In this document: one piece after another, positions 5,916-13,636 of the stretch | Layout: each line of letters begins with the position of its first letter | Position numbering within the stretch: the first letter of the stretch is position 1 | DNA from: Clostridiaceae bacterium | GTDB lineage: Bacteria > Bacillota > Clostridia > DSM-8532 | NCBI GenBank assembly: GCA_012719545.1 | Contig: JAAYAD010000019.1 | Location: 1-32,895 of the forward strand | Length of the DNA stretch: 32,895 nucleotides | Direction: 5' to 3' | The notes under the pieces: generated by a model | What the model saw: only the letters and a program-made list of their open reading frames with translations | Database searches by the model: none | Told to the model about the DNA's origin: nothing | Made by a program: the position numbers and the translations under genes

Positions 5916-8402
5916 TTGAGAAAAATATTTTTAAACGAAGGATGGCAGATGAGGCAGGCTGATTCAGAAGAATGGATTCCTGCCCGTGTACCCGGTTCGG
6001 TATTGGCAGACCTTTTGAACAACAAGCGTATAGATGATCCTTTCTGGCGTACAAATGAATATGCTGCGCGGGACTTATTCTATAATGATTTTGAATACCG
6101 TACAAACTTTACCGTTTCTGATGACTTGTTTACATTTGACCGTCTGGAACTTGTGTGCGAAGGACTTGACACACTGGCTGAAATTCGCATTAACGATAAA
6201 TTTCTTGCCAAAGCGGATAATATGTTCCGTACATGGCGCTTTGATATAAAATCATATCTTGTTCCGGGAGAAAATAATATAACAATTATATTTTCTTCTC
6301 CGCTTGTTTTCATGGAAAACGCTTTAAAAGCGGTGAAAGGAACCCTGAATGAGGTTAACTATTCTGCTGTAGGAGCCATTCCGGGCAATAATTTTATACG
6401 AAAAGCCCACTGTATGTTTGGCTGGGACTGGGGTCCACAACTTCCTGATGCCGGCATATGGCGTGATATATATCTTGAGGCTTTTAATTCAGCACGAATT
6501 TCAGATGTTCTTATAACACAATGCCACAAAGAAAATGAAGTGGAGCTGGAAATAAATCTTTCAATAGAAAAGTTTGGCAATTTAAATTCTTGTAAGGGTG
6601 TTATAGAACTGACTTATCCTGGCGGATCAGTTCAAAAAACAGAAATCACCGATATTTTAACAGACAAAGTTAAGGCTTATATCAATATAAAGAATCCACA
6701 GCTATGGTGGCCTAACGGTTATGGCGAGCAGCCACTTTATAAATTAAGTGTTATGCTGTATGCAGATGGTCAGGTGTGCGATACATGGAGTAAAAGAATT
6801 GGCCTTAGAACTATTAAAGTAAGCACAGAAAAAGACCAGTGGGGCAATGAATTCTGTTTTGTTGTTAACGGGGTAAAAATATTTGCCATGGGCGCAAACT
6901 ACATTCCCCAGGACAGCATTTTGTCCCGTGTAAGCCGAGAAGGAACAGAAAAGCTCATTCAAAACTGTGTACAGGCTAATTTTAACTGCCTGCGAATTTG
7001 GGGCGGCGGATATTATCCTGAAGACTATTTTTTTGATCTTTGTGATGAATACGGTCTTCTTATCTGGCAGGATCTTATGTTTGCCTGCAATATTTATGTT
7101 CTTACCCCCGAATTTGAGGAGAATATTATAGCAGAAGTGCGAGACAATGTGCGAAGAATACGTCATCATGCCTGTCTTGCGCTATGGTGTGGAAACAATG
7201 AAATGGAAATGGGCTGGGTAGAGTGGGAGGATGTCTACCGCCACTCTTTGAAGCTTAAAGCTGATTATATCAAACAGTTTGAGTATATTTTGCCCAAGGT
7301 AATTAAAGAGTGTGATCCAAATACCTTCTATTGGCCTGCGTCGCCTTCGTCTACCGGAAGCTTCGATAAGCCTAATGATGAAAACAGGGGAGATGTGCAT
7401 TACTGGGATGTATGGCATGGCTTAAAACCTTTTACTGATTATCGTAAATACTATTTCAGATTCTGCTCTGAATTTGGCTTCCAGTCCTTCCCGGGGCTAA
7501 AAACCATTGAGAGCTTTACCCTGCCTCAGGACAGGAATATATTCTCACGTGTAATGGAAAGCCACCAGAAGAATGGCTCGGCCAATGGACGAATTTTATT
7601 CTATATCTCCGATTATTACCTGTATCCAAAGGATTTTAGAGCATTAATATACATTTCCCAAGTGCTTCAGGCTGAGGCCATCAGGTATGGGGTTGAGCAC
7701 TGGCGCTGCAATCGCGGCCGCTGCATGGGTGCAATATATTGGCAGTTAAACGATTGCTGGCCTGTTGCCAGCTGGTCCAGTATTGACTATTTTGGTCGCT
7801 GGAAAGCGTTGCATTATGCGGCAAGAAGATTTTTCAAAAGGCAGACAGTTTTCCTGCGTCAGGATGAAAAAAAGCTGACATGGTACGCAGTAAACGAGAC
7901 ACAGTCCCAATGGCATGGAACCCTTAATATATGCATCCGAAAAACCGATTTTACCTTATTGAGGGAAAAAACAGTGAAAATCTCATGTCCGCCATTATCT
8001 TCAGTGCCGGTTGAAGTGATGGATTGTGCTGATTTATGCGAAATTTATGGAGAAGAAAATATATATGCTTCCTACACCACGGCTATAGAAGGTGTAGAGG
8101 AAACCGCAAAATGCGCTTTGTTTGTGCGGCCGAAGCATTTTAGCTTTCAGAAGCCGCAATATGAGCTAAGTGTTAAAGACAGCGGCGAAATTTTTGAAAT
8201 AAATATTAAATCCAATACATTCTGCGATTATGTAGAGCTAACCATGGATGATGAGGATCCTGTATTTTCAGATAATTATATCTGCATTACCTCAGAAGAA
8301 GGGGTTAGTGTAACAGTAAGCAAGAAATATTTCCGGGAAGACATGGATGCAGAAAAACTTAAGCAATCCATTAAGGTTTATAGTATTGCGGACAGTTATT
8401 GA
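5916..8402 (+). CDS. beta-mannosidase, glycoside hydrolase family 2
   Basis: Hydrolyses terminal beta-D-mannosyl residues from manno-oligosaccharides or N-glycan-type ends. The 828-residue length is normal for family 2 mannosidases. In order it has a sugar-binding jelly roll (about 1-190, with GWDWGPQLPDAGIW), an immunoglobulin-like domain (about 190-300) and a TIM barrel (about 300-640). The barrel holds LRIWGGGYYPEDYFFDLCDE, the acid/base Glu429 in CGNNE and the nucleophile Glu519 in CSEFG. C-terminal beta domains follow. No signal peptide, so it acts in the cytoplasm on imported sugars. The TTG start at 5916 has GGGGG at about 5903-5907 and gives a standard N-terminus. No sugar transporter adjoins it. 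Confidence 0.93.
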   Translation: MRKIFLNEGWQMRQADSEEWIPARVPGSVLADLLNNKRIDDPFWRTNEYAARDLFYNDFEYRTNFTVSDDLFTFDRLELVCEGLDTLAEIRINDKFLAKADNMFRTWRFDIKSYLVPGENNITIIFSSPLVFMENALKAVKGTLNEVNYSAVGAIPGNNFIRKAHCMFGWDWGPQLPDAGIWRDIYLEAFNSARISDVLITQCHKENEVELEINLSIEKFGNLNSCKGVIELTYPGGSVQKTEITDILTDKVKAYINIKNPQLWWPNGYGEQPLYKLSVMLYADGQVCDTWSKRIGLRTIKVSTEKDQWGNEFCFVVNGVKIFAMGANYIPQDSILSRVSREGTEKLIQNCVQANFNCLRIWGGGYYPEDYFFDLCDEYGLLIWQDLMFACNIYVLTPEFEENIIAEVRDNVRRIRHHACLALWCGNNEMEMGWVEWEDVYRHSLKLKADYIKQFEYILPKVIKECDPNTFYWPASPSSTGSFDKPNDENRGDVHYWDVWHGLKPFTDYRKYYFRFCSEFGFQSFPGLKTIESFTLPQDRNIFSRVMESHQKNGSANGRILFYISDYYLYPKDFRALIYISQVLQAEAIRYGVEHWRCNRGRCMGAIYWQLNDCWPVASWSSIDYFGRWKALHYAARRFFKRQTVFLRQDEKKLTWYAVNETQSQWHGTLNICIRKTDFTLLREKTVKISCPPLSSVPVEVMDCADLCEIYGEENIYASYTTAIEGVEETAKCALFVRPKHFSFQKPQYELSVKDSGEIFEINIKSNTFCDYVELTMDDEDPVFSDNYICITSEEGVSVTVSKKYFREDMDAEKLKQSIKVYSIADSY

Positions 8403-8479
8403 AGTTATTGATATTTATTAGTACATGGCCAAATTGCCTTTAAAGGATGAAAGCGCAATATTTATAGTGAAGGTTTAAA

Positions 8480-8526
8480 AGAGTCAGGACATATTTAAAA
8501 TTGTCAAAAGTCCTGGCTCTTTCTTT
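8480..8526 (+). terminator. intrinsic terminator of the beta-mannosidase gene
   Basis: An 11-bp stem AGAGTCAGGAC (8480-8490) / GTCCTGGCTCT (8510-8520), with one G-U pair, is followed by TTCTTT. Confidence 0.88.
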
Positions 8527-8592
8527 ATTCCTGCTGCTTATAACTAGAAGCTTGAATCAGATAATTTTATCAATTGTAATGAATAATAGGTG

Positions 8593-8621
8593 TTGACAAA
8601 CATGATATAAGTGTATATGAT
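8593..8621 (+). promoter_or_regulatory. promoter of the GntR-ABC operon
   Basis: A perfect TTGACA (8593-8598), a 17-base spacer and TATGAT (8616-8621) form a near-consensus housekeeping promoter. Its downstream edge overlaps a palindrome. Confidence 0.85.
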
Positions 8622-8640
8622 GTATATATACAGTATACAT
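8620..8640. promoter_or_regulatory. probable GntR (YtrA-type) operator
   Basis: ATGTATA (8620-8626) and TATACAT (8634-8640) are inverted copies with a 7-base gap, and TGTATATATACA (8621-8632) is a perfect 12-bp palindrome. The position from the -10 box across the start site suits autorepression by the GntR protein encoded next. Confidence 0.6.
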
Positions 8641-8670
8641 TTTATGTATAGTTTGTTACGGGAGGATTGA

Positions 8671-8700
8671 GTGACCGTAGATGAATATTATTATTTCTAA
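8671..8700 (+). CDS. possible nine-codon leader overlapping the GntR gene start
   Basis: The strong GGGAGG at 8660-8665 lies 5 bases before GTG 8671 but 15 bases before the GntR ATG at 8681. From the GTG a short frame reads MTVDEYYYF and stops at 8698-8700, inside the GntR gene. The spacing favours the small frame, so it may be translated and affect GntR initiation. This is inference from spacing only. Confidence 0.3.
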   Translation: MTVDEYYYF

Positions 8701-9055
8701 CTCTTCGCAGGAGCCTATTTATGAGCAAATTACAAGACAGATAAAAAATATGATTATAAAGGGAGAGCTTGCAGAAAATGAGCTTCTTCCTTCTATCAGA
8801 AGTCTGGCAAAAGACCTTCAGATAAGCGTAATCACCACAAAAAAAGCTTATGAGGAACTTGAGAAGGACGGATACATTACAACTGTTCCTGGCAAAGGGT
8901 CTTTTGTAGCTGCCCAGAACAAGGAGCTGCTAAAGGAAATGCGCTTAAAAATTGTTGAAGAAAAATTGGTTGAAGCAGTTGAAGCGGGAAGGTCAATTGA
9001 GCTGCCTTTGGATGTTATGCAGGAAATGCTGAAAATACTTTATGAGGAGGTATAG
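8681..9055 (+). CDS. GntR-family regulator, YtrA subfamily
   Basis: A 124-residue DNA-binding protein with a winged helix in residues 9-78 (PIYEQITRQIKNMI, LPSIRSLAKDLQIS, GYITTVPGKGSFVA) and a short tail of about 45 residues instead of a large effector domain, as in YtrA-type regulators. These usually repress ABC transporter operons in which they lie, and an ABC ATPase and permease follow at once. ATG 8681 is the only in-frame start, because a TAG lies directly before it, yet its GGGAGG is 15 bases away. A palindrome overlapping the promoter suggests autorepression. The inducing signal is unknown; cell-wall-active antibiotics are the known theme for YtrA itself. Confidence 0.92.
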   Translation: MNIIISNSSQEPIYEQITRQIKNMIIKGELAENELLPSIRSLAKDLQISVITTKKAYEELEKDGYITTVPGKGSFVAAQNKELLKEMRLKIVEEKLVEAVEAGRSIELPLDVMQEMLKILYEEV

Positions 9056-9056
9056 T

Positions 9057-9923
9057 ATGTCTGCTGTTATAGAAATTAAAAATTTAAAAAAGAGCTTTGA
9101 TGGTTTTTCTTTAAATAATATAAGCTTTACTTTGGAAAAAGGCTATATTATGGGTTTTATTGGCCCCAATGGTGCCGGAAAAAGCACAACCATCAAGCTG
9201 ATTATGAATTTGATTAAAAAAGATGACGGTGAAATCAAAATATTTGGACTTGATAATATACGGTATGAGAAAGAAGTAAAAAACCGAATCGGGTTTGTCT
9301 ATGATGAAAACTATTTTTATGAAGAATTAACTGTAACTGAAATGAAAAATGTTATATCCCCTTTCTATAAAAAGTGGAGTGATAATGTATTCAATAAATA
9401 CATCAGAGAATTTTCACTTCCTAAAGATAAAAAGATAAAGGAACTGTCCAAGGGTATGAAAATGAAGTTCGCCATTGCTGTTGCTTTATCCCATGATGCA
9501 GAGCTTTTTATAATGGATGAACCCACCTCAGGACTTGACCCCATTATCCGTAGCGAGCTTTTAGACATACTGTCATATCTTATACAGGATGAAAATAAAA
9601 GTGTATTTTTCTCAACCCATATTACATCCGACCTGGATAAGATAGCTGATTATATAACGTTTATAAATAAAGGAAGCATTGTGTTTTCTTGTCCCAAAGA
9701 TGACATTCTGGAGAACTACGGATTGGTCAAGGGACCGAAAGAATTAATTAACAGCGATGTAAGAAAACATTTTATAGGGATAAAGGAAAAACAGTTCGGA
9801 TTTGAAGCACTTACAGATAACAGACAGCAAGTAAGACGGATATTGGGTGATGGCGCCATTATCGATAAACCGTCACTTGACGATATAATGCTCTACTATG
9901 CAAGGGGGAGTCAAAATGTTTAA
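9057..9923 (+). CDS. ABC transporter ATP-binding protein
   Basis: A 288-residue nucleotide-binding subunit pairing with the permease encoded next. It shows Walker A GPNGAGKST (36-44), signature LSKGMKMK, Walker B and D-loop FIMDEPTSGLDP, and the switch His in STHI. The ATPase core takes about 215 residues; the remaining 70 form the C-terminal extension common in this subgroup. The start is ATG 9057, because the GAGGAGG at 9045-9051 lies inside a longer in-frame reading beginning at 9042. The two-base gap from the GntR stop suggests coupling. The direction of transport (probably export or drug/peptide sensing) is inferred from YtrA-type operons. Confidence 0.93.
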   Translation: MSAVIEIKNLKKSFDGFSLNNISFTLEKGYIMGFIGPNGAGKSTTIKLIMNLIKKDDGEIKIFGLDNIRYEKEVKNRIGFVYDENYFYEELTVTEMKNVISPFYKKWSDNVFNKYIREFSLPKDKKIKELSKGMKMKFAIAVALSHDAELFIMDEPTSGLDPIIRSELLDILSYLIQDENKSVFFSTHITSDLDKIADYITFINKGSIVFSCPKDDILENYGLVKGPKELINSDVRKHFIGIKEKQFGFEALTDNRQQVRRILGDGAIIDKPSLDDIMLYYARGSQNV

Positions 9924-10575
9924 TTTAATTTTTAAAGATATATTAATTCAAAGAAAAAGCCTGCTTTTTGGAGTAATATATGTATTTGTTTTAATTCTTT
10001 GTTTTCAGGATACCGGAATTACCATGTTTTTGACATCTGCAATAGGATTTTCATATATGATGATTCAGTCAGCCTGTGCTTACGATGACAAAAATAAATC
10101 GGATATTCTGTTAAACAGCTTGCCAATAAGCAGGAATACAATAGTTGTATCAAAATATGTATCTGCATTTGTGTTTTCCGGGATTTCTATTGTAGTTTAT
10201 TCTTTGCTTACAGTCATCATAAATTTGTTGAAACTGCCCATCAAAGTATCTCCTATAACGCTTGAAGGTGTAATCGGAATACTCTTTGCTATAGTTTTAA
10301 TGTGTGGAATTTACTTTCCTGTATACTTTAAAATAGGCTATATAAAATCAAAAGTCTATAATTTTATTCTGATTTTTGGAATTTTATTTTTGACTACAAC
10401 ATTGCTGCCTGCTATACTGGGAGATAAAAGCAAGGTTATTATTCAGATACTTACAAAGTTTTTCAGCAGCCAATCAGATCTTATAATTGCAATTAAGATG
10501 CTTATTTTAATAATTTTATTCTTCTCAATCTCTTGTATGATTTCACTTAATATTTATCGAAAAAGGGAGTTCTAG
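9916..10575 (+). CDS. ABC-2 type permease subunit
   Basis: A 219-residue membrane protein with six hydrophobic segments and no ATPase motifs. The line NKSDILLNSLPISRNTIVVSKY (near 60-81) is the cytoplasmic coupling region typical of ABC-2 permeases in YtrA operons. It overlaps the end of the ATPase gene by 8 bases, and GGGGGAG at 9903-9909 precedes ATG 9916. A longer reading from 9898 would place that site inside the gene, so I reject it. It is probably the membrane partner of the preceding ATPase. Substrate unknown. Confidence 0.88.
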   Translation: MFNLIFKDILIQRKSLLFGVIYVFVLILCFQDTGITMFLTSAIGFSYMMIQSACAYDDKNKSDILLNSLPISRNTIVVSKYVSAFVFSGISIVVYSLLTVIINLLKLPIKVSPITLEGVIGILFAIVLMCGIYFPVYFKIGYIKSKVYNFILIFGILFLTTTLLPAILGDKSKVIIQILTKFFSSQSDLIIAIKMLILIILFFSISCMISLNIYRKREF

Positions 10576-10604
10576 ATTGAAAAACATTTAGGAAGGCGAT
10601 TTAT

Positions 10605-11360
10605 ATGAAGGAAAAATACACGGAAATAAATTCGAAGGTTATTGATAACTGGGTTAAAGATGGCTGGGAGTGGGGTCAGCCTATCAGTCATGAAGTATTT
10701 GAAAGAGCAAAGAATAATGACTGGAATGTAGTTTTGACACCTACAAAACCCGTACCTAAAGAATGGTTTTGTGAAATGAAGGGTGCTGAAATCCTTGGAC
10801 TGGCATCCGGAGGAGGCCAGCAAATGCCCATATTTGCTGCGCTTGGTGCAAAGTGTACCGTCCTTGATTATTCAGAAATGCAGCTGCAAAAAGAAAAAGA
10901 GGTTGCCCAGAGAGAAAACTATGAGATTAAGATAGTTAGAGCAGACATGACCAACCCCTTGCCTTTTGAAGACGAATCTTTTGACCTTATTTTTCACCCG
11001 GTTTCAAATTGCTATATCGAGGATGTTTTTCATGTTTGGAAAGAGTGCTACAGGGTGCTGAAAAAAGGCGGGATTTTACTTGCCGGATTAGATACCGGAT
11101 TAAATTATGTGTTTGATGACGATGAGAAAATGGTAGTCCGTAAACTGCCTTTTAACCCGTTGAAAGATAAGGAACTGTATGAAGAGTGTGTAAAAAATAA
11201 TTGGGGAATTCAGTTTTCACATACCATTGAGGAGCAAATAGGTGGGCAGCTGAAAGCAGGTTTTATTCTCACAGATATATACCAGGATACAAACGGCTCA
11301 GGAAGGCTTCATGATTTCAATGTTCCAACCTTTTATGCCACCAGGGCAGTAAAAAAATAA
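10605..11360 (+). CDS. class I SAM-dependent methyltransferase
   Basis: A 251-residue soluble methyltransferase. Motif I is ILGLASGGGQQ (63-73), where the usual second Gly-x-Gly is widened to GGGQQ; the strand-2 acid is Asp88 (TVLDYS). The lines ADMTNPLPFEDESFDLIFHPVS and VLKKGGILLAGLDTG match the Methyltransf_11 fold. The N-terminal 60 residues, rich in Trp and charge, form a substrate cap of unknown role. ATG 10605 follows AGGAAGGCGA at about 10590-10599. It lies 29 bases after the ABC permease gene and could be the last gene of that operon, but no functional link is known. Substrate unknown. Confidence 0.85.
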   Translation: MKEKYTEINSKVIDNWVKDGWEWGQPISHEVFERAKNNDWNVVLTPTKPVPKEWFCEMKGAEILGLASGGGQQMPIFAALGAKCTVLDYSEMQLQKEKEVAQRENYEIKIVRADMTNPLPFEDESFDLIFHPVSNCYIEDVFHVWKECYRVLKKGGILLAGLDTGLNYVFDDDEKMVVRKLPFNPLKDKELYEECVKNNWGIQFSHTIEEQIGGQLKAGFILTDIYQDTNGSGRLHDFNVPTFYATRAVKK

Positions 11361-11375
11361 TTTAACTAAACTTGA

Positions 11376-11404
11376 TTGACATATGTTTTTGCCTGTATTA
11401 TAAT
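11376..11404 (+). promoter_or_regulatory. consensus promoter of the fluoride-responsive unit
   Basis: A perfect TTGACA (11376-11381), a 17-base spacer and a perfect TATAAT (11399-11404) lie about 21 bases before the riboswitch. Such strength fits constitutive initiation with control by termination. Confidence 0.92.
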
Positions 11405-11424
11405 TTGCAGGTAATTGAATAAAT

Positions 11425-11470
11425 GGTGATGGAGTTCACCTGAAATGCATAATGCTGATGACTCCTACAG
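11425..11470 (+). ncRNA. fluoride riboswitch (crcB motif)
   Basis: The sequence GGTGATGGAGTTCACC (11425-11440), then ATGCTGATGACTCCTAC (11451-11467), carries the invariant elements of the crcB motif: a first hairpin beginning GGnGATGG, and the CTGATGRCTCCTAC segment that forms the pseudoknot and fluoride-Mg site. The final CTCCTAC is shared with the terminator below, so fluoride binding should block termination and turn the gene on. Rfam RF01734 would confirm it. Confidence 0.95.
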
Positions 11471-11506
11471 GAAAAAATAGATACCAATCCTGTAGGAGTT
11501 TTTTTA
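11461..11506 (+). terminator. fluoride riboswitch terminator
   Basis: A perfect 12-bp stem ACTCCTACAGGA (11461-11472) / TCCTGTAGGAGT (11488-11499) is followed by a T run to 11505. Its 5' arm overlaps the aptamer's 3' end, giving a simple transcriptional switch. Confidence 0.93.
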
Positions 11507-11528
11507 TGACAGTATAGGAGTGTGTCTT

Positions 11529-12713
11529 ATGGCTGCAAGTTTAGCTGCGATTATATTGTTGGGGTTGCCGGCAAAAAAGATGATTGAAAAATTAAAGCTT
11601 CCTGGCTTACTGGGTTTGTTGATACTGGGCATACTTATTGGACCTTATGGCCTAAATCTTCTTCGGGAAAATATGCTTGAAATTTCATCTGATTTAAGAA
11701 GTACAGCTCTAATAATAATTCTGTTGAGAGCAGGACTTGGACTTAAAAAAGATGAGCTTAAGAATGTCGGAATACCTGCATTAAAGATGAGTTGTATACC
11801 TGGATTAACAGAAGGTTTGTTTATTGCATTGGCATCCGTTTATTTTCTTAACTTTACATTTGTTCAGGGAGGAATATTGGGATTTATCATAGCAGCAGTT
11901 TCTCCTGCTGTTGTTGTGCCGTCAATGCTTAAATTAATTGAAAATAACCTGGGTACGGAAAAAGGTATTCCTACTATGATTCTGGCAGGTGCATCCATTG
12001 ATGATGTCTTTGCAATTACAGCTTTTAGTGCATTTTTAGGTTTATACAGCGGTTCAAATATAAATATAGGCATTCAATTGATAAACATACCAATATCAAT
12101 TTTGCTGGGCATTTTGGCAGGCTCAAGTTTAGGATTTGTACTGATAAAACTTTTCAAAAGATATCATATACGTGATACAAAAAAGACATTATTGATACTT
12201 GGTTTCTCTATATTGCTTAATCAGTTGGAAGCAGCTTTAAAAACCAGGATTCAGATTGCCTCCCTTTTAGGAGTGATGTCAATCGGGTTTGTTTTAATTG
12301 GGAAATTACCTGATGTGGGTAAAAGACTATCAGATAAATTCAATAAGATATGGGTATTTGCTGAAATACTGCTTTTTGTATTGGTTGGAGCAGAGGTTAA
12401 TATAAATGTTGCCTTAAAAGCCGGAGGAATAGGAATAATATTAATTATGATCGGCTTAATTGGGCGAAGCATAGGGGTTATTATCTCTTTGATAGGTACG
12501 CACTATAATTGGAAAGAAAGACTCTTTTGTGTTATTGCATATATTCCAAAGGCAACGGTACAGGCTGCTATGGGGGCAGTGCCATTGTCCCTTGGAGTAG
12601 AATCGGGAGATACCATTCTGGCTATTGCAGTACTGTCTATATTAGTTACTGCTCCACTAGGTGCAATTGGTATTCACTATTCTGCTGATAAGCTATTGAT
12701 TGAGAAAGAATAG
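11529..12713 (+). CDS. monovalent cation/proton antiporter, fluoride-regulated
   Basis: An integral membrane protein of 394 residues with about twelve spans, in the cation:proton antiporter superfamily. Residues 153-160 (AGASIDDV) hold adjacent aspartates Asp158-Asp159 in the unwound-helix region where these antiporters bind their ions; SPAVVVPSM (125-133) is the conserved preceding loop. ATG 11529 follows AGGAG at 11516-11520; an upstream in-frame GTG at 11520 lacks a site. The fluoride riboswitch in its leader ties it to fluoride stress. Antiporter genes of this kind are a known class under crcB motifs. Whether it moves fluoride, or protects pH and sodium balance, cannot be read here. Confidence 0.9.
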   Translation: MAASLAAIILLGLPAKKMIEKLKLPGLLGLLILGILIGPYGLNLLRENMLEISSDLRSTALIIILLRAGLGLKKDELKNVGIPALKMSCIPGLTEGLFIALASVYFLNFTFVQGGILGFIIAAVSPAVVVPSMLKLIENNLGTEKGIPTMILAGASIDDVFAITAFSAFLGLYSGSNINIGIQLINIPISILLGILAGSSLGFVLIKLFKRYHIRDTKKTLLILGFSILLNQLEAALKTRIQIASLLGVMSIGFVLIGKLPDVGKRLSDKFNKIWVFAEILLFVLVGAEVNINVALKAGGIGIILIMIGLIGRSIGVIISLIGTHYNWKERLFCVIAYIPKATVQAAMGAVPLSLGVESGDTILAIAVLSILVTAPLGAIGIHYSADKLLIEKE

Positions 12714-12803
12714 GCATATGCATGACCATTTGCCATCACGGCAGTTTTGACTATTATATATTTAGTAAATAATGTCAATTATAGCTTGTTAATTTTATTT
12801 TTC

Positions 12804-13244
12804 TCATTCAATCCACTTTATAAACGCCGTTTTATCGTGACTATTAAAACCGCATTTTTCATAAAACCTTAATGTTTTTTCATCTTTAGCTCCGGTAAGC
12901 AGCATAACTTTATAGCATCCGCTGTTTATGGCAATATCAAGTGCACTTTGAATCAGAGCAGTGGCAAAACCTCTGCACCTGTAATCCTTGTGTGTAACAA
13001 CATTTTCAATTAAAGCATAAGGTCTCATTCCGCGTGTCAGGTTTTTAATTACAATTACAGTTACGCTAGAGACAATTTTACCGTCAATTTCTCCAACCAA
13101 TATATGATAATCTTTATCTGCAATAATTTTATTCCATAGTGAAATAAGCTCCGGTGTTTCGGGCAGCTTTTCGCTTTCGTGAAGGTGTAAATACAATTCC
13201 TGTAATCCGTCAAGATCTGATATATTAACTTCCCGAATTAACAT
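12804..13244 (-). CDS. GNAT family N-acetyltransferase
   Basis: A 146-residue GNAT enzyme with the acetyl-CoA loop RCRGFA (89-94) after ENVVTHKDY, and the C-terminal motif LRFYEKCGF (125-133). The substrate is unknown. The start is ATG 13244, seven bases downstream of GGAGG on the minus strand; a longer in-frame reading to 13331 has an AT-rich non-family N-terminus and no ribosome binding site. It is convergent to the antiporter gene and divergent from the MerR gene 392 bases away, with no evident operon partner. Confidence 0.9.
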   Translation of the reverse strand: MLIREVNISDLDGLQELYLHLHESEKLPETPELISLWNKIIADKDYHILVGEIDGKIVSSVTVIVIKNLTRGMRPYALIENVVTHKDYRCRGFATALIQSALDIAINSGCYKVMLLTGAKDEKTLRFYEKCGFNSHDKTAFIKWIE

Positions 13245-13474
13245 AATCTTGCCTCCAAATTTTATATAAATTAATTTTAGAAAAGCCTCCCAAAAGCCTT
13301 GTGTTTTATATAACAGTTTCTGCGGAAGCAATTAATATTGGTATATTAATCTTTTTAATGAATTGTATTGCATTTTTGGGCATTGCACAACTGGTTAATA
13401 TATTTAATTTTTTTCAACAGACAGAAGAAAAAATGGAGATAAGCTTATTCAAGACATCGATTGCATTACCGTAA

Positions 13475-13508
13475 AATCCAAGGTGAGTGCAAAACCTCAC
13501 CTTGGATT
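13475..13508. terminator. strong orphan hairpin in a divergent region
   Basis: AATCCAAGGTGAG (13475-13487) and CTCACCTTGGATT (13496-13508) form a perfect 13-bp stem around an 8-base loop. A four-T run exists only when read on the minus strand. It ends no known gene, so it could terminate an unseen small RNA or bind a protein. Confidence 0.45.
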
Positions 13509-13587
13509 ATAAATATTAAAATTCAATTTAAAGAGTTAAATGTAATTTTAATCTTTTATATTTTTTGATTTGACCTAAAAATAGGCA

Positions 13588-13618
13588 TTGACTATCACCT
13601 TGGGGGATAGCCTATGAT
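13588..13618 (+). promoter_or_regulatory. MerR-type promoter with 19-bp spacer and operator
   Basis: TTGACT (13588-13593) and TATGAT (13613-13618) are separated by 19 bases, the over-long spacing that MerR activators correct by bending DNA. Within it CTATCACC (13592-13599) and GGGGATAG (13603-13610) form an inverted repeat with one mismatch around TTG. It drives the MerR gene itself. Confidence 0.85.
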
Positions 13619-13636
13619 GTTTATGAGGTGGTAAGA

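Larger units (their letters stand above)
13245..13636. other. divergent intergenic region, 392 bases
   Basis: AT-rich DNA between the minus-strand GNAT and the MerR gene. It contains an unusually stable 13-bp hairpin (13475-13508) and the MerR-type promoter (13588-13618). No protein-coding frame is convincing. Confidence 0.6.

Noticed and set aside
6744..7169. Minus-strand 141-codon ORF inside the beta-mannosidase gene
   Set aside because: It lies wholly antisense to a gene with intact catalytic motifs and has no family features or ribosome binding site.
9042..9056. Upstream ATG for the ABC ATPase
   Set aside because: The Shine-Dalgarno sequence for ATG 9057 lies inside this extension.
13245..13331. 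N-terminal extension of the minus-strand GNAT
   Set aside because: The ATG at 13244 has a good GGAGG site; the extension is AT-rich and does not fit the GNAT fold.
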